Positions 11,571-21,931 are shown, counted from the stretch's first letter. The stretch is 64,000 nt of DNA from Symbiodinium microadriaticum (GCA_001939145.1 LSRX01001094.1:129547-193546); one strand, 5' to 3'. The notes: generated by a model not told the origin, from the sequence alone. A program made the numbers and translations.

Positions 11571-11715
11571 TAGACCTTGCACTTTTTGCCGCGTCCTGCT
11601 TTATCCCCAAGAACCCCTACAACAGGCGCATCTGCCCCACAATCAGTGCAGGTCTTCCCAGGTCCCGACACCGAAGGCTCCACAACGACGAGATGAGTGG
11701 CTGTAAAGCTTGCTG
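11571..11715 (-). CDS. Candidate exon with a Cys-x2-Cys motif
   Basis: A minus-strand segment preceded by a possible acceptor (TTTACAG near 11701) and followed by a possible GT donor (GGTAG near 11571) encodes about 48 residues with the spacing CTDCG then a later Cys (KKCKVYAW). The pattern resembles half of a small zinc-binding ribbon. It cannot be assigned to a named family. The flanking 11.35-11.95 kb has competing frames on both strands. Confidence 0.3.
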
Positions 11716-12850
11716 AAAGTCTCGGCCGCTGGAAGACCGCTTTTGATTGCAATAGCCCCACTCTTGCCAGATGAGAGCTTCTCTGTGGGGGCCCCTCTCC
11801 GGAAAAGCCATGCCAGAAGGTCCGAGAGGTTTGCTGCTGGGATAAAGAGGATGTTGGAATGCAGCAAGCGGTGCTGACCTCTAAGGGTCGCTTTTGAATG
11901 CACCATGAGCAGGGACCCTTCGAGCAGGGAAGCTTTCATCGAGCCGCGACACTGATGCACTCGCTTCTTGACTCATCGGCGACCTTGAAGGCATCATGTT
12001 CGTGGGTAGCTGAAGGACACTTAGTGGCAAAAAGCAAGCTTGAGGGAGCGTGGCAAATAAGTCTCTGCCTCTGCTTGAGGCTTCAAGCTGTCGTTACGGC
12101 AAGCACAGGGAACTAAGGCACTGTCCAGCCAGCTGCTTCAAACAGGCAAGCATCGGACGGCCTTCGCAAATCACATGTGGCAGATCATTGTGAGCAAGTT
12201 GGCTGTGGCCGGGTTTGAGGCGGACCAGAAGCGCATGCCGAACATTACGTGCCTAGCCGCCTATAAAGAATTGGATTCGTATGCATGCCTGGTTCTGGGA
12301 GGTTTCCTCTTGCAAGCCAGCAGTCACGAGGGAGGACGGGTGAAGACAAACAACTCTGGCTGGACATGTCGCCTGCGACAGCGGCGAGGCGCGCAAACTC
12401 CACTGCCTTGGCTTGGTTTTGCATCTATACAGCTGCTACATACTGGATGGGATGGAGAGCGTGAAACTGGACTGCACAAGAGAGAGATCTGACGTGAACC
12501 TGCGGTGGATGTGAGCTCTGTCATGATCCCTGAGAGTGCTTGCGACTGTCAGCACAAAGGGCACGAACATGTCGTATAGCTCTTCGAGTTATTTGGTGAT
12601 GTTATGCCTGGTTTCCGCTTCCGCACTACTCCTTGGTCACTCCCTTTGTCCATCAAGCCGAAAAGGCCAGAATGTACGAAAACCTGCTGATTAGATGTTC
12701 GCAGAGTCCGCTGAGGCTGCTGCCTCCGCCCGTCGAGTCTGTGCTAGTTGCAGTGCGACCCCCTCCAAGGCTCTAAGATGGATGGGAAAGTGCATCGAAT
12801 CGCAAGATCTGCCTACACAAAAAGTCGAGTCAGGACTCGACTGTCACTTC

Positions 12851-13570
12851 TCAGTCTTCGATGATGCTCTTTGCTCTGTCTGCGGCACACAGTGGGCGAT
12901 CAAGATGGCCGGCCTCGAGCAGCTGAAGCCAGTCTCCTGACACTAAACGCTCAGAGCTACAAACGAACCCCACCGCTCCAAAACTTAAGGATGCAAGCCG
13001 TGTGGCTTTGGCTTCAATAAAACGCGCCTCAACTCTACCTTTCAAGCTTGTCTGTTTGTCTGAACTCGAACCTCCGAGTCGGAAAAACAGAAGCCTTCCC
13101 TGCTCACAAATTCTGACGTGCTTGATGGGGACAGAGATGTGTCATGGTCTGGACTAACTATCATAGGAGTTGTAAGCGCAGGCAGAATTATGCTGAAAGA
13201 TCTGCTGCTCCAAAGACTAAGAGGGTGGTAGTTAAACCTCAACGTACAAGACACAAAGAATACCAGCATCATCTCGGCTTTCATATCTTCGTATGGTTCG
13301 GAAAGAGCTGTCGAACCAGGTTTAGGTGCTGAGAACATCGCGTGTAAGCCCGCTCGAAGCTGCAGCCTACGCCTATGCTCCATGTATTCGGGGTCTTGAG
13401 CAGACAGCACTTCGGGATTAGGCAGGGTGCTTGGCGGCGGAGCGCATTCGAGTACGGGGTTCAGCAAGCTTGGTTCCATTACCGTGCTGCGTGATCGCAT
13501 ATCGACAGGCCTTCTGCACGGGTCTCCAAGACCTCATACAGCGCCGTCATCTCTGACAGTACCTCCGAAT
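12851..13570 (-). CDS. Candidate multi-exon gene, function unknown
   Basis: Three minus-strand blocks lie in order. The first (about 13570-13480) follows a possible acceptor CTTCAG. The second (13500-13250) encodes ECAPPPSTLPNPEVLSAQ and an Arg-rich helix. The third (13045-12851) encodes the protein-like run FIEAKATRLASLSFGAVGF and ends at a stop. The word FSDSEV appears in two blocks, which may mean a small internal duplication. Reading them as one gene requires introns I cannot place. No domain is recognised. Confidence 0.3.
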
Positions 13571-13596
13571 CGCTGAAGGTGAGCAAGACGTTACAA

Positions 13597-13950
13597 GTAT
13601 ACATGTATACACGCGTATATATATGTATGTACATACATGTGCATACATTTGCATACATGTGCATACACTTGCATGCTTGGACGTACCTGCATACATGCAC
13701 CCTCCCACTCGCCCCACCCGCCCACCTACCTACCTCCCTCCCTACTACTACCTCTCCATACCTACCTACGTGCCTACCTACTAGACCTACCCACCTCCCT
13801 GTGTGCATATGCATATATATACACACACGTACACATGCACACATGTATGTGTGTATATCTGTATATGCATGTGTGTATACCTAGGACATATTTACATCTG
13901 CATTTACATATCCGTATAAATGCCTGCATACATATATACCTATGGCGTAC
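13597..13950. repeat. Compound microsatellite: TACA/TGCA, CCTA, then ACAC/ATGC tracts
   Basis: ATACATGT-type alternating purine-pyrimidine tracts surround a CCTACCTACC tract at about 13720-13800. All long frames here on both strands are repeat artefacts. Confidence 0.92.
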
Positions 13951-14677
13951 ATTTACAAAGGCCGACTCCGCATGCAATAGATTGAGGCTGACGAGTAGTA
14001 ATGGCATGGCACAGAGCACTCTGCACGCAAAAGACTCACAAAGCTCGAAATGCAGCCGCCTCCCAGGCCGTAATGCCACTTCCTCGGCAGGTTTGGGCTT
14101 CTGACATTCTTAGAGGTAGCTTTCGTTGACGATGTAATACTTTCGAAAAGCCCGGACGGGAGGCCGTGGGCGATGACCGCTTGTTCGTGTCTGGTCTCAT
14201 TATGCCTCAAGCAGATGAACCTTGCTTGCACTGCCCACAAGTAATGCGTGATTGTACTTGTTGTCCTGTGCAGTATTATAGAGCGTTCCAAAGTCCATAC
14301 ATTCTATTGGAAGCAAGTGTGAAGAGCATGACTCAGATTTCGTCGCATAGGTGCGGACTGAATGCTAATTTTTTACAGCAGCGGCCAGAAGACGTTTCTC
14401 ACGACATCTGCAGGCTCAAGTGCCAAATAACACAAGCAACTGACAAGCAAAAGACACCTGACTACCAAACCAGCAGCACATAGAAAGAACAACCGGCTCA
14501 CCGAACGCGTAAAATCACACGACAACCTGAACATGTGCATTTTACACACCCATGCATATTAATATGTCTGTGTAGCTATATATAGTTGTAACTACTCAAA
14601 CACGGCCGTTAAAGGCATATACTGCCATGCATATACAGATACACAAGTGTAAGGTACGATGAGCAACATCGCAAACA

Positions 14678-15046
14678 TTAGTTACTCATCTGCATACATA
14701 TCTCTGCGGTGAGCAAGCGCGTGGGTTTTTGGCATGCAGTGTATATGTACATATACACGAACATACGTAGCCACTCCTCTCTATTGGCTATGTAGATTTG
14801 TTTCCATGCCCTTCCGGGGCCCTCTCCTTGACTCACCGCATTGGCGCAACGCTGCGCCCCACGAAGGCAAAAGCGCAGGGCCTGAAGCAAAGTGCGGCAA
14901 GAGCAGTGTGTGTTGTGCGTTCGCTGACTACACACAATTGTTCCTTCGTAGACGAACCTTCCAAAAGGAACAGCTGTTTTCACTAATCCACGCATCAGGT
15001 CAATGAACTTCAGTGCTTCGCACGCGATTGCCTGATCAAAGTCCAT
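14678..15046 (-). CDS. Unassigned coding-like segment
   Basis: A minus-strand frame of 122 codons starts at an ATG (15046). Its first 70 residues read well (ACEALKFIDLMRGLVKTAVP), but its last part runs into the TACA microsatellite near 14.7 kb, so only about 14850-15046 is likely to be coding. No domain is recognised. Confidence 0.25.
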   Translation of the reverse strand: MDFDQAIACEALKFIDLMRGLVKTAVPFGRFVYEGTIVCSQRTHNTHCSCRTLLQALRFCLRGAQRCANAVSQGEGPGRAWKQIYIANREEWLRMFVYMYIYTACQKPTRLLTAEICMQMSN

Positions 15047-15235
15047 GGGTCCAGAAGCTTTGACAGTTCAAGGGGGAAGCTGCAGCCCCAAACATCAAAA
15101 GCTACATCAAAACGAGTCGCAAGCTGAGGACTCTAAAAACTCAGCGGCAGTTCTTAGAGCCAAGCCCACTCGCACAGCGCTTGCCTATCCTGCTCGTGGC
15201 AGTGTGCGACAACGAACTGCATAACTTCAGATTAT

Positions 15236-15769
15236 GTGCCTCATCGCACTGATACCAAAAGCACATCTCCCGGTGCAGTCTCAAAGCTCAATCCGTTGCT
15301 GCTCCAACGCACCCATCTGCTCGGATATTCAACTTTGCCCCGAAGTCCTCCCGGCTGTGTATCTCTCCAAGCGGCTCAAGCCTCGGAGTCCGAGACACAG
15401 GCAGTTCGGAACCCTTTCAACTCTCAAAAGGCCGTCCTTCGAGGACGTGTGATGCCCTTTTGCCGGATCGAGTCTCGAACGAGGAGGGGTCCGACAGAAG
15501 CTCGCGAGCCTGGGCTGGTGGTGACAGTGATGAAACCCAGAGCCATACTCGATTCGACGAACAGTCGAGTCGTGCTGGCGCGAGGGCTGGTGCTGCCTAA
15601 CGTTATTCAGTCTTGCCGGCCTCCTGTAATCCACGGCTTGTGCCGTCCTTTCGAAAGCTGGAGGTCATGCCCTCACCGCTTTCACAACTTTTACTGGACC
15701 TTCCTACGCAAACCTCTCACCACCTTCACTCCACCGCATTGCACGACTTGCAATACCATGACACCATGA
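15236..15769 (+). CDS. Unassigned open frame, 177 codons
   Basis: One of the longer non-repetitive frames of the window, ending at TGA 15767-15769. The central part reads as protein (VMKPRAILDSTNSRVVLARG). The minus strand also has an open 101-codon frame, rich in Arg and His, which looks less natural. No domain, signal peptide or membrane segment is seen. Confidence 0.3.
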   Translation: MPHRTDTKSTSPGAVSKLNPLLLQRTHLLGYSTLPRSPPGCVSLQAAQASESETQAVRNPFNSQKAVLRGRVMPFCRIESRTRRGPTEAREPGLVVTVMKPRAILDSTNSRVVLARGLVLPNVIQSCRPPVIHGLCRPFESWRSCPHRFHNFYWTFLRKPLTTFTPPHCTTCNTMTP

Positions 15770-15965
15770 CAGCTTGTGTCGCAACGACAAGCACCATTCG
15801 ATACGTCCAGGCTGAGGCGGTGGCCACTCGGAGCCATGCCACGAACTGCGAGTCCGCCTGTTAGACAAGCACAGCATACGTCGCAAAACTGCCGGGATTG
15901 CCCGAGAAAAGGCCGTAACAATGGGTGGCGGCTGCAAAGCTATCGCAACCTTGATGGAATCATTC

Positions 15966-16130
15966 AAAAAATGATGATGACTACTGCTACAGCTACTGCT
16001 ACTACTAATAAGTAATAACGATGATCATAATAACAATAATAATAACAATAATACACGACTACGACGACGACAACGACGACGACTACGACTACGACGACTA
16101 TTACTACTAGCAGCAGCTGCTACTGATACT
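15966..16130. repeat. Compound trinucleotide repeat (ACT, AAT, ACG)
   Basis: CTACTG, AATAAC and ACGACG tracts follow one another and grade into a weaker ACTACTGCC tract up to about 16360. No gene is seen from 15970 to 16520. Confidence 0.9.
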
Positions 16131-16567
16131 ACAGACAAAATTCTACAGTAAACTGCAATGTTTTCGAGAGAGGCAGTCCAAAGTTCCATCAGACTGCAGC
16201 CACCGAAACCGCGGCTTTTTCACATTTTCTATGTTCTACTACTGCCGCTACAATTCAACTACGTACTACTGCTACTGTCCGTAACAGTACCAACTACCAC
16301 TGCCACTGTCACTACCACTGCTGCTGGCCCTGGCACAACTACGGCGACCCTGTCTCTCAAGATTCGTGGTGGCTAAGTACCATGACCGCAGCTGCAAGGC
16401 TGCGGGCTGCTATCTTGTGGATCGCTGCAGCCGCTTCTTCATCTTCTTCTGAAAGAGAGTTCACCGGCTGCCTCCACTGCGTCCATTGTCTGGGCGAGGA
16501 GGGGCGGCAGCTCCAACAAGGCCTTTAAGACGAGGGGCGTCGAGTGGGGCCCAGAGGTCTCTGGCTC

Positions 16568-17049
16568 TCAAAGCGATGCGAGGCGGCGGCAGGGCCGCTT
16601 GCTCTCCTGCAGTTCTTCCCCGCATCTAGATTTAGAGTTTCTAGAGGTCTTCGTGGCTTCGGTCTGCAGGCGGTCCTTATGCCGGCAGATGACTGCTGGC
16701 TCAGTGTCTGCAGGCATGCCAGGGTCTGCAGCAGACATTGAAACCTGGGAAAGCTCAAGACTGGACAATGTCCGAGCAAGGGTAAGCATCAGGGGAAGTT
16801 CGTCGTTCGTCATCATCGGGCTTGGGTTCGAGGCATTCTGAAGGTATCGATTAACAATCCGTCGCCAAAGCTTACTGCGTGGGAGTGGTGGTGGCGTGCA
16901 GCCGTAACTTGAACCCTTGCAACAACTGACGTCATGGTGTCCGGCCCTTCGAAGCAGGGTGACAAACTCTCACGGAAGGACTTGCTGAGAAAGGTAAACC
17001 CCTGCAGAGCTGGGTGTGAAGCCACCGCCTGAATCGAAAGGCGAGCCAA
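16568..17049 (-). other. Two coding-like minus-strand blocks
   Basis: A block at 16813-17049 (78 codons) begins with MARLSIQAVASHPALQGF, and another at 16568-16816 (82 codons) follows in another frame. They could be successive exons of a small gene. No domain is recognised. 17.06-17.6 kb has no recognisable coding sequence. Confidence 0.22.
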
Positions 17050-17639
17050 ACGACTTGGGGGCCGGGCGGAGCCCCAGTGCCGAGCCCGACAAACGCCTCT
17101 GCTGGGAAGCTGCGGCAGGCGGCAGCGGCCTTTCGTGGATCGGGGGCTCGCTTCTGGGGTAGCTCTTGATTTAGGTTCGCAAGATCAGGGCTTTTTGGAC
17201 TCGGGCGGCTTAGTTGCGCTAGCTGCTAGGCGGGGCTGCCACATAGTGACATAGTGTCTGCAAAACCTAGTCTCTGACGATGCACCCAACGTTTGCACAC
17301 GCAGGCGTAGTTTCTCTGTAGAACCGGAACGGCACTAGTCTCGTGTACATCTCTGCAGCCAAAGCATGACTTTCAGCCTTCGTGCCCCCACTCCCCTCAT
17401 TCCTAAGGCGTCAAGGCATGCAGCCAAGGCCTCACAGACAGCTTTCAGCAAACTGGCCGACAGCTCCTGGATCGGTGAGACAGGAAACGAGACGAGCGGC
17501 TAAGCCTAGCGGCCTAGCATGACCCTCCCTAGGGCACCCCTACAGATATGCTCTTAACTGCGCAAACACCCGAATTGACAGATTCTTCGCAGTGGCCTTG
17601 CATGAGCCACATTTTGTGCGCGGCTTAACCGAAACACAC

Positions 17640-17815
17640 ACCTGCAACCTCTCTAATCGCTCTGCTTCCACCTCGAGAGGCTCTGCAGGTGATCCCAACT
17701 GACAGCCCCAGGCATTGAGCGTTTCGCGCAATTGATTCTTAATTTTCTGGCCGTGACTCACGATCGCATTGTACCTCCCCTGGGCGGAGACTTTGATCTG
17801 CTTCAAAAGGCGTGG
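17640..17815 (-). pseudogene. Stray extra linker-2 copy after the PIWI end
   Basis: Directly after the PIWI C-terminus the sequence encodes LKQIKVSAQGRYNAIVSHGQ and LRETLNAWGCQLGSP, a clear homologue of the block at 18965-19115. In an intact gene this block comes before MID, so its place here points to a truncated third copy or a recombination product. Confidence 0.7.
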
Positions 17816-17825
17816 CCTTGATGGC

Positions 17826-18150
17826 TTCTTGACCACATTGCCGCAGAAGGCCGCAATCTTGGTGGCATACAGGACAGGAGCCGGCACACGCACAGCGTTT
17901 GGAACATTATAGTACATAAGGCAGAGCCGGTAAGTAAGGTTTCGAACAGCTGCAGGGACAACTCAGCTTGATTGATCAATACAGTATGGTGCGTTGGGAC
18001 AGCGCTCGCTTTGGCAATGGCCTGGCTGAGCAAGAACTCGGGAGTGGGACCAGGACAAGTTACGGGGTCATCCGCAACGGTACCTGGCTCAGGGTTTCTG
18101 ATGTTCTCCTTGTCACCCTGGAAAATCCGCATGTCAGTGTGGCGTCGCTG
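17826..18150 (-). pseudogene. PIWI C-terminal part of the Argonaute-like locus
   Basis: This part carries the conserved end of the PIWI domain. From 18150 downward it encodes the Arg-His motif and NPEPGTVADD. At 17970-18000 it encodes PTHHTVL, where the family's catalytic His before VL is replaced by Thr. The frame then shifts near 17933: FET-L is followed one base out of phase by YRLC-LMYYNVPNAVRVPAP, the canonical end of the domain. A single missing base in the CTTACTTACC stretch accounts for it. Confidence 0.75.
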
Positions 18151-18389
18151 GGCTCCTGTCTGCTTGTAGCAAGGCAAGACAGGATCGATCAAACACAGCC
18201 CAGCGGCGCACTGAGCTTTCGCAAGATAGCGTGCACCCAGCTTGCCCGTCCTGAGGTGCGTGGCGAAGAAAGCTTCCCCGGTCCAAGGCACGGCCGCTTT
18301 CTTGACCACCTCTTTGTTCGCGCCGCGAAGCTCCGCGTAAACACCTCTGCCTTCCTTGTCTACGAATCGCAGCACCATTTTGCACCGTT

Positions 18390-18960
18390 CACCTCCTTCC
18401 TGGCGATGCCGATGACCTCAATTTTGGGGGTGCGTATCCCTTCTCGAATTTGGCAGCTGCATTCACTACTTGCAGGAGCGCTTGCATCTCTATGGCATCA
18501 ACCACGGGCCATTCCTCCTGGTTCACTGCATCGATGCACAGCAATGGTTTCCGGCAGGATGCCATTATTGCAGCCTGTAAAAGCATTGAGCGCATCACTG
18601 AAGCGGCGCTGGACAAGCTGGTCCTCCGCTGCTGCACGGATCCCTTCTCCAAGTCGGCTGCCATGGAGTAGAGCTGAGAGAATACCTTCATCAGCTGGGT
18701 GCTCGGGGTAATGTTGTCGATCATCTTTGACTGCAGTTCCCCGAGCTGATCACTGCAGCAAACCTTTGTCGGCTCCTCCAGCTTGCAGCCGAATGCAACC
18801 CTCGCAACATCTCGCAGTGACCGCAACCAAATCTCCGATACTGGCTCATCCATCTGTGCATAGAACAGTCGCCATTGATCGATCGTGACAGGACGCTGAA
18901 CACTGTTCCGCAAAGATCGAGCAAAGCTACCTTCCTCAATAGCATAGATCTTCTTTTCAT
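18390..18960 (-). pseudogene. MID start joined to late PIWI segment
   Basis: From 18955 the frame reads KKIYAIEEGSFARSLRN then VTIDQWRLFYAQ, matching the start of a MID domain. It continues to LLCIDAVNQEEW at 18509-18540, the place of the family's iivyRDGVSEGQf motif, with the aspartate kept. The segment between is too short to hold the rest of MID and the first catalytic motif (DVsHP), so an internal deletion is likely. At a run of five G on the plus strand (18426-18430) the frame ends soon after; shifted by one base it reads IEVIGIARKE, the expected beta strand. Confidence 0.65.
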
Positions 18961-18964
18961 TGTT

Positions 18965-19115
18965 TTCTTTGCTTCCACCTCGAGGGTCTCTGTGGGTGGT
19001 GCCAAATGACAGCGCCAGGCCTTGAGCGCTTCAGGCAATTCATTCTCCGTTTTTGTGGCGTGCGTGACGATGATATTGTGCCTCTCCTGTGGGGAGACGT
19101 TGATCTGCAACCTAT
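18965..19115 (-). pseudogene. Linker-2 block of the Argonaute-like locus
   Basis: Encodes VSPQERHNIIVTHATKTENE followed by LPEALKAWRCHL, in the place of the family's sP-eR-~I~~~ motif. Compared with the stray copy at 17640-17815, an extra 11 bases (about 19108-19118, partly duplicating GATCTGC) break the frame between LKQI and NVSPQ. Confidence 0.65.
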
Positions 19116-19344
19116 CTGCTTCAAGACCTCACTTAGAGGAATCCTTTCCTGGCGCATCTCGTCCGTCACACAGAAACGACAACAAAACTCGGTCAGCAAG
19201 AGTATCTATCTTGTCCTTGGCCTTTCGTGGATAAGCTTGCAAGAGTGGCTGGGCCTTGAAGGCTACAGACATCTCGTAGAAGGCTTCCAAATACTTCGCT
19301 TAAGCAATTTCGACACACTTCTCCCCATCACTCCCTCCTCGCTG

Positions 19345-20165
19345 ATGATGCGTGAAGGTGCTGAAAGGATTCATGTCGAAATGCACTTGCGTTATCCTAT
19401 ACACACGGAAGTTGTAGCTCGGTCAAAACCATTGAGGACACACAGAATAGCAGCCATTCGGCCGTGATTTCCGGAGATGGCTGAAAGATATCCGTACGTT
19501 CCATGGCACCTTTCAAGACTTCCACTTCAACAATGTTCTTGGCACTGGCCGGCTTGTGCAAGAGATCCAGTTGCAGTAAAGGCCCAGCACTGCCCAGCCT
19601 GGCAAGATTCACGCAAAATGCGCTGATTACGCTGTGGTGCCCCTTGACCTGTTGGCAGTCGTTCTTGTGACAAAGCGCTTGCCAACCCTCTGTATTCGGC
19701 GTTGCCCCGCTAGCTGGTCAGCAATGTACTGCCCTACCACAGAAGCCGGGCCCATTCGCCCTTCTTGGATCTTCTGGGCAGAGATTTCGGCCACATGGCA
19801 AACATCCAGTTGCACGAGCTTGCCGTTCTCGTCGCATACCTTCAAAGGAAACTTCTCCACCTTGGTGGGAGAAAAGATGCGGCCAGGCAGCCAAATCACA
19901 AAATGAACTAAATGCTTCTTCATGTCGGCCCATCCCGCTCATCAGCTGCGGAGGTCTGTGGATCAGGAAGATCATACTCATACTGGTGGATGCTGTTGGT
20001 CCAGCTCATCCGAAAAAGATTGACCCTTACTGGGAAGGTTTTCTCGGGATTCCTTCCGGTAGCATCTGTAGGCATGTCCCGGGCAGCTGTGATGCCATCT
20101 TGTTGTATGGGCAACCGTTCGTCCTGGTACATTTACCACTCTGCAGCCGCAGAGATTCCGAAATC
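19345..20165 (-). repeat. Tandem duplicate unit, downstream copy (N/linker-1 part)
   Basis: This copy encodes KTFPVRVNLFRMSWTNSIHQ, then KKHLVHFVIWLPGRIFSPTK, then GPASVVGQYIADQL and PASAKNIVEVEVL. Its sequence aligns along its length with 20245-21060. It lacks 16 bases near 19937 that the other copy has, which breaks the frame just before the KKHL segment. Confidence 0.85.
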
Positions 20166-20244
20166 TACTGCCAGGCTACGGCTACATGATAGGGCTGCTA
20201 ACTGCTCGCAGAAGGTTCGTGAATACCGCGGGCATGATACTTGA

Positions 20245-21060
20245 AGATGTGGAAAGGTTTCAGGTCGAAGTGCACTTGCATTATGTTGTCCTCGGGGAAG
20301 TTGCAATTCGTCACCACGGAGTCGCAGCCATTCGGCGCTGATTTCCGCAAGTGGCTGGAAGGTATCTGTGCCAGTCATAGCACATTGCAAGACTTCCACC
20401 ATAGTTTTGGCACTGGCCGGGCTGGCTGAAGCAAGGCATCTCATTGCAGTAACGGCCCAACACTACGCAGCCTGGCAACATTCACACAATATGAACTGGT
20501 CACACTGTGGTGTCTGCTGACCTGTTGGCAGTCCTTCTTGGTAAAGCGCTGGCGCTTGCCAACCCTCTGACTCCGGCATTACCACGCTAGCTCATCAGCA
20601 ATTTACAGCCCCACCACAGAAGCCGGACCGATGTGCACGTATTGGATCTTCTGTGCAGTTATGTGGGGGCCACATGGCAAACTTCCAGTCGCAGAGGACT
20701 GCCGTTCTCGTCGCGAGGCTTCACTTGTCCACTTCGGTGGGAGAAAACGTGCGGCCGGGCCGTCAAATACAAACTGGAATAGATGTTTCTTCACGTCAGC
20801 CCGTCCCCTCCGAAGCAGCTTCCGCTCATAATCTCTGGAGGTCTTTGGATCAGGAAAACTCATACTCATATATGGTACCATATATTGGTGGATGCTTGTG
20901 GTCCAGTTCATCCGAAATATATACACCCTCACTGGGAAGGTCTTCTGATCATTGCTGTGGGTAGCATCTCTTGGCATCTCTTCTGCAGCTGTGATGCCAT
21001 GTTGTTGTACCCCGGAAACCATTTGTCCGGGTGCATTGCCTCTCTGCAGCCGCAGAGACT
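20245..21060 (-). repeat. Tandem duplicate unit, upstream copy (N/linker-1 part)
   Basis: This copy encodes KTFPVRVYIFRMNWTTSIHQ, then KKHLFQFVFDGPAARF (close to the Argonaute N-domain FDG motif), IGPASVVG and PASAKTMVEVLQ. It keeps the frame where the other copy has a 16-base loss, but breaks around 20.70 kb, where the other copy reads DENGKLVQLDVCHVAE. Each copy therefore has its own lesions. The end segment MQVHFDLKPFHIFKYHARG (about 20.25 kb) fits the linker-1 strand LxLNxDxxxxxF. Confidence 0.85.
20868..20885. repeat. Perfect 18-bp palindrome in upstream N-domain copy
   Basis: ATATATGGTACCATATAT is its own reverse complement. It accounts for most of a 15-base in-frame insertion that the other copy lacks (HQYMVPYMSMSF against HQYEYDL). 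Confidence 0.9.
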
Positions 21061-21543
21061 GCGAAATCTCCTGCCTGGCTACATAGCATGCCGGCAACCA
21101 AAGCAATGAGCCATGGCATTGAGGCAAGGCGCTCATTTGCAACGAGCCCCATGCTTGGTGAGCTTTGGCGCTTTCTGCATCCACGGCACAACTCTAGCAG
21201 GGACCAGCGGTCATTTTCTACTTTCGGCAGGAGGCTGCACAAAACTGATTGGCATGGTAGTGTGGCTCTTGGCACAGCGGCACCGGACTGGAGCAACCGA
21301 ACTGCGCATCGAGATATCGAGGTCTGGCGAGTGACAATTGAAACGCCGAATGCTTTCCTATGCCACGATAACAGTCGACTGAGCATGAACTCCCCCCTTC
21401 ATGCCGTCAAAGCACTCGTTCTCTCACCAGATGCCATTGGTGACTACACCATGTTGTGTTGGAGCTATGGTCCGGAAGCACTGTCGCTGCATTCCATCAC
21501 TCCAACCCTCCAGCCTAGCAACCTGCTTAATTTGCCCCTTCTC

Positions 21544-21574
21544 GTGACCATCATCGTCATCATCATCATCATCA
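21544..21574. repeat. (ATC)n microsatellite
   Basis: A short CATCATCATC run within otherwise unassigned sequence. 21.1-21.9 kb has no gene I can support. Confidence 0.9.
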
Positions 21575-21931
21575 GCACCATAATGATAATGGCTGTCAGC
21601 AACTTTTCGATGCGATAATGAGCAGTGCGGTCGTTTCCGTGACGATGACATAAGACTGCAACAATTCCCCTTCACACTGTTGAGCTGTAGAATGATATCT
21701 ACAAGGGCTGCTGCCAGGTGAAGATCAAAAGCAAAATAGCAATACCATTAGCTGTTTTCGTCGCTGGGCGGTGTCTCCGGCAGCAGTTGCGGCAGTCAGA
21801 GTAGCAGCGGCAACGGCGGCAGAACTATAACGACGCTCACGGTTAAGACTACAACAGGACACCACCGCTCGATGCCCCTCATATCACTGGCGGCAGCTAA
21901 CCGTAAATTCAAATTAAAATAGTCTTGGTCG

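Larger units (their letters stand above)
17640..21060 (-). pseudogene. Argonaute/PIWI-family gene, rearranged and frameshifted
   Basis: Argonautes bind small guide RNAs and act in RNA silencing. Reading 5' to 3' on the minus strand, the locus holds an N-domain-like part twice (about 20.6-21.06 kb and 19.63-20.17 kb), linker-1-like sequence, a linker-2 block (VSPQERHNIIVTHATKTENE, about 19.1 kb), a MID-like start (VTIDQWRLFYAQMDEPVSE, about 18.88 kb) and PIWI motifs. The PIWI motifs are RRHTDMRIF followed by NPEPGTVADD (18067-18150), PTHHTVL (about 17.98 kb) and RVPAPVLYATKIAAF (about 17.88 kb), which match the family's KRHhtRlF, N-pPGTvvD, rPshYhvL and vPAPvyYAhklAf. A normal PAZ domain and the middle of MID/PIWI are not seen, and the frame breaks several times. 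The family call rests on motif recognition; pseudogene status is inferred from the breaks, though errors or introns could explain some of them. Confidence 0.75.

Noticed and set aside
17968..18711. A 247-codon plus-strand frame
   Set aside because: It lies opposite the PIWI and MID motifs of the Argonaute-like locus and shows no domain of its own; a shadow frame.
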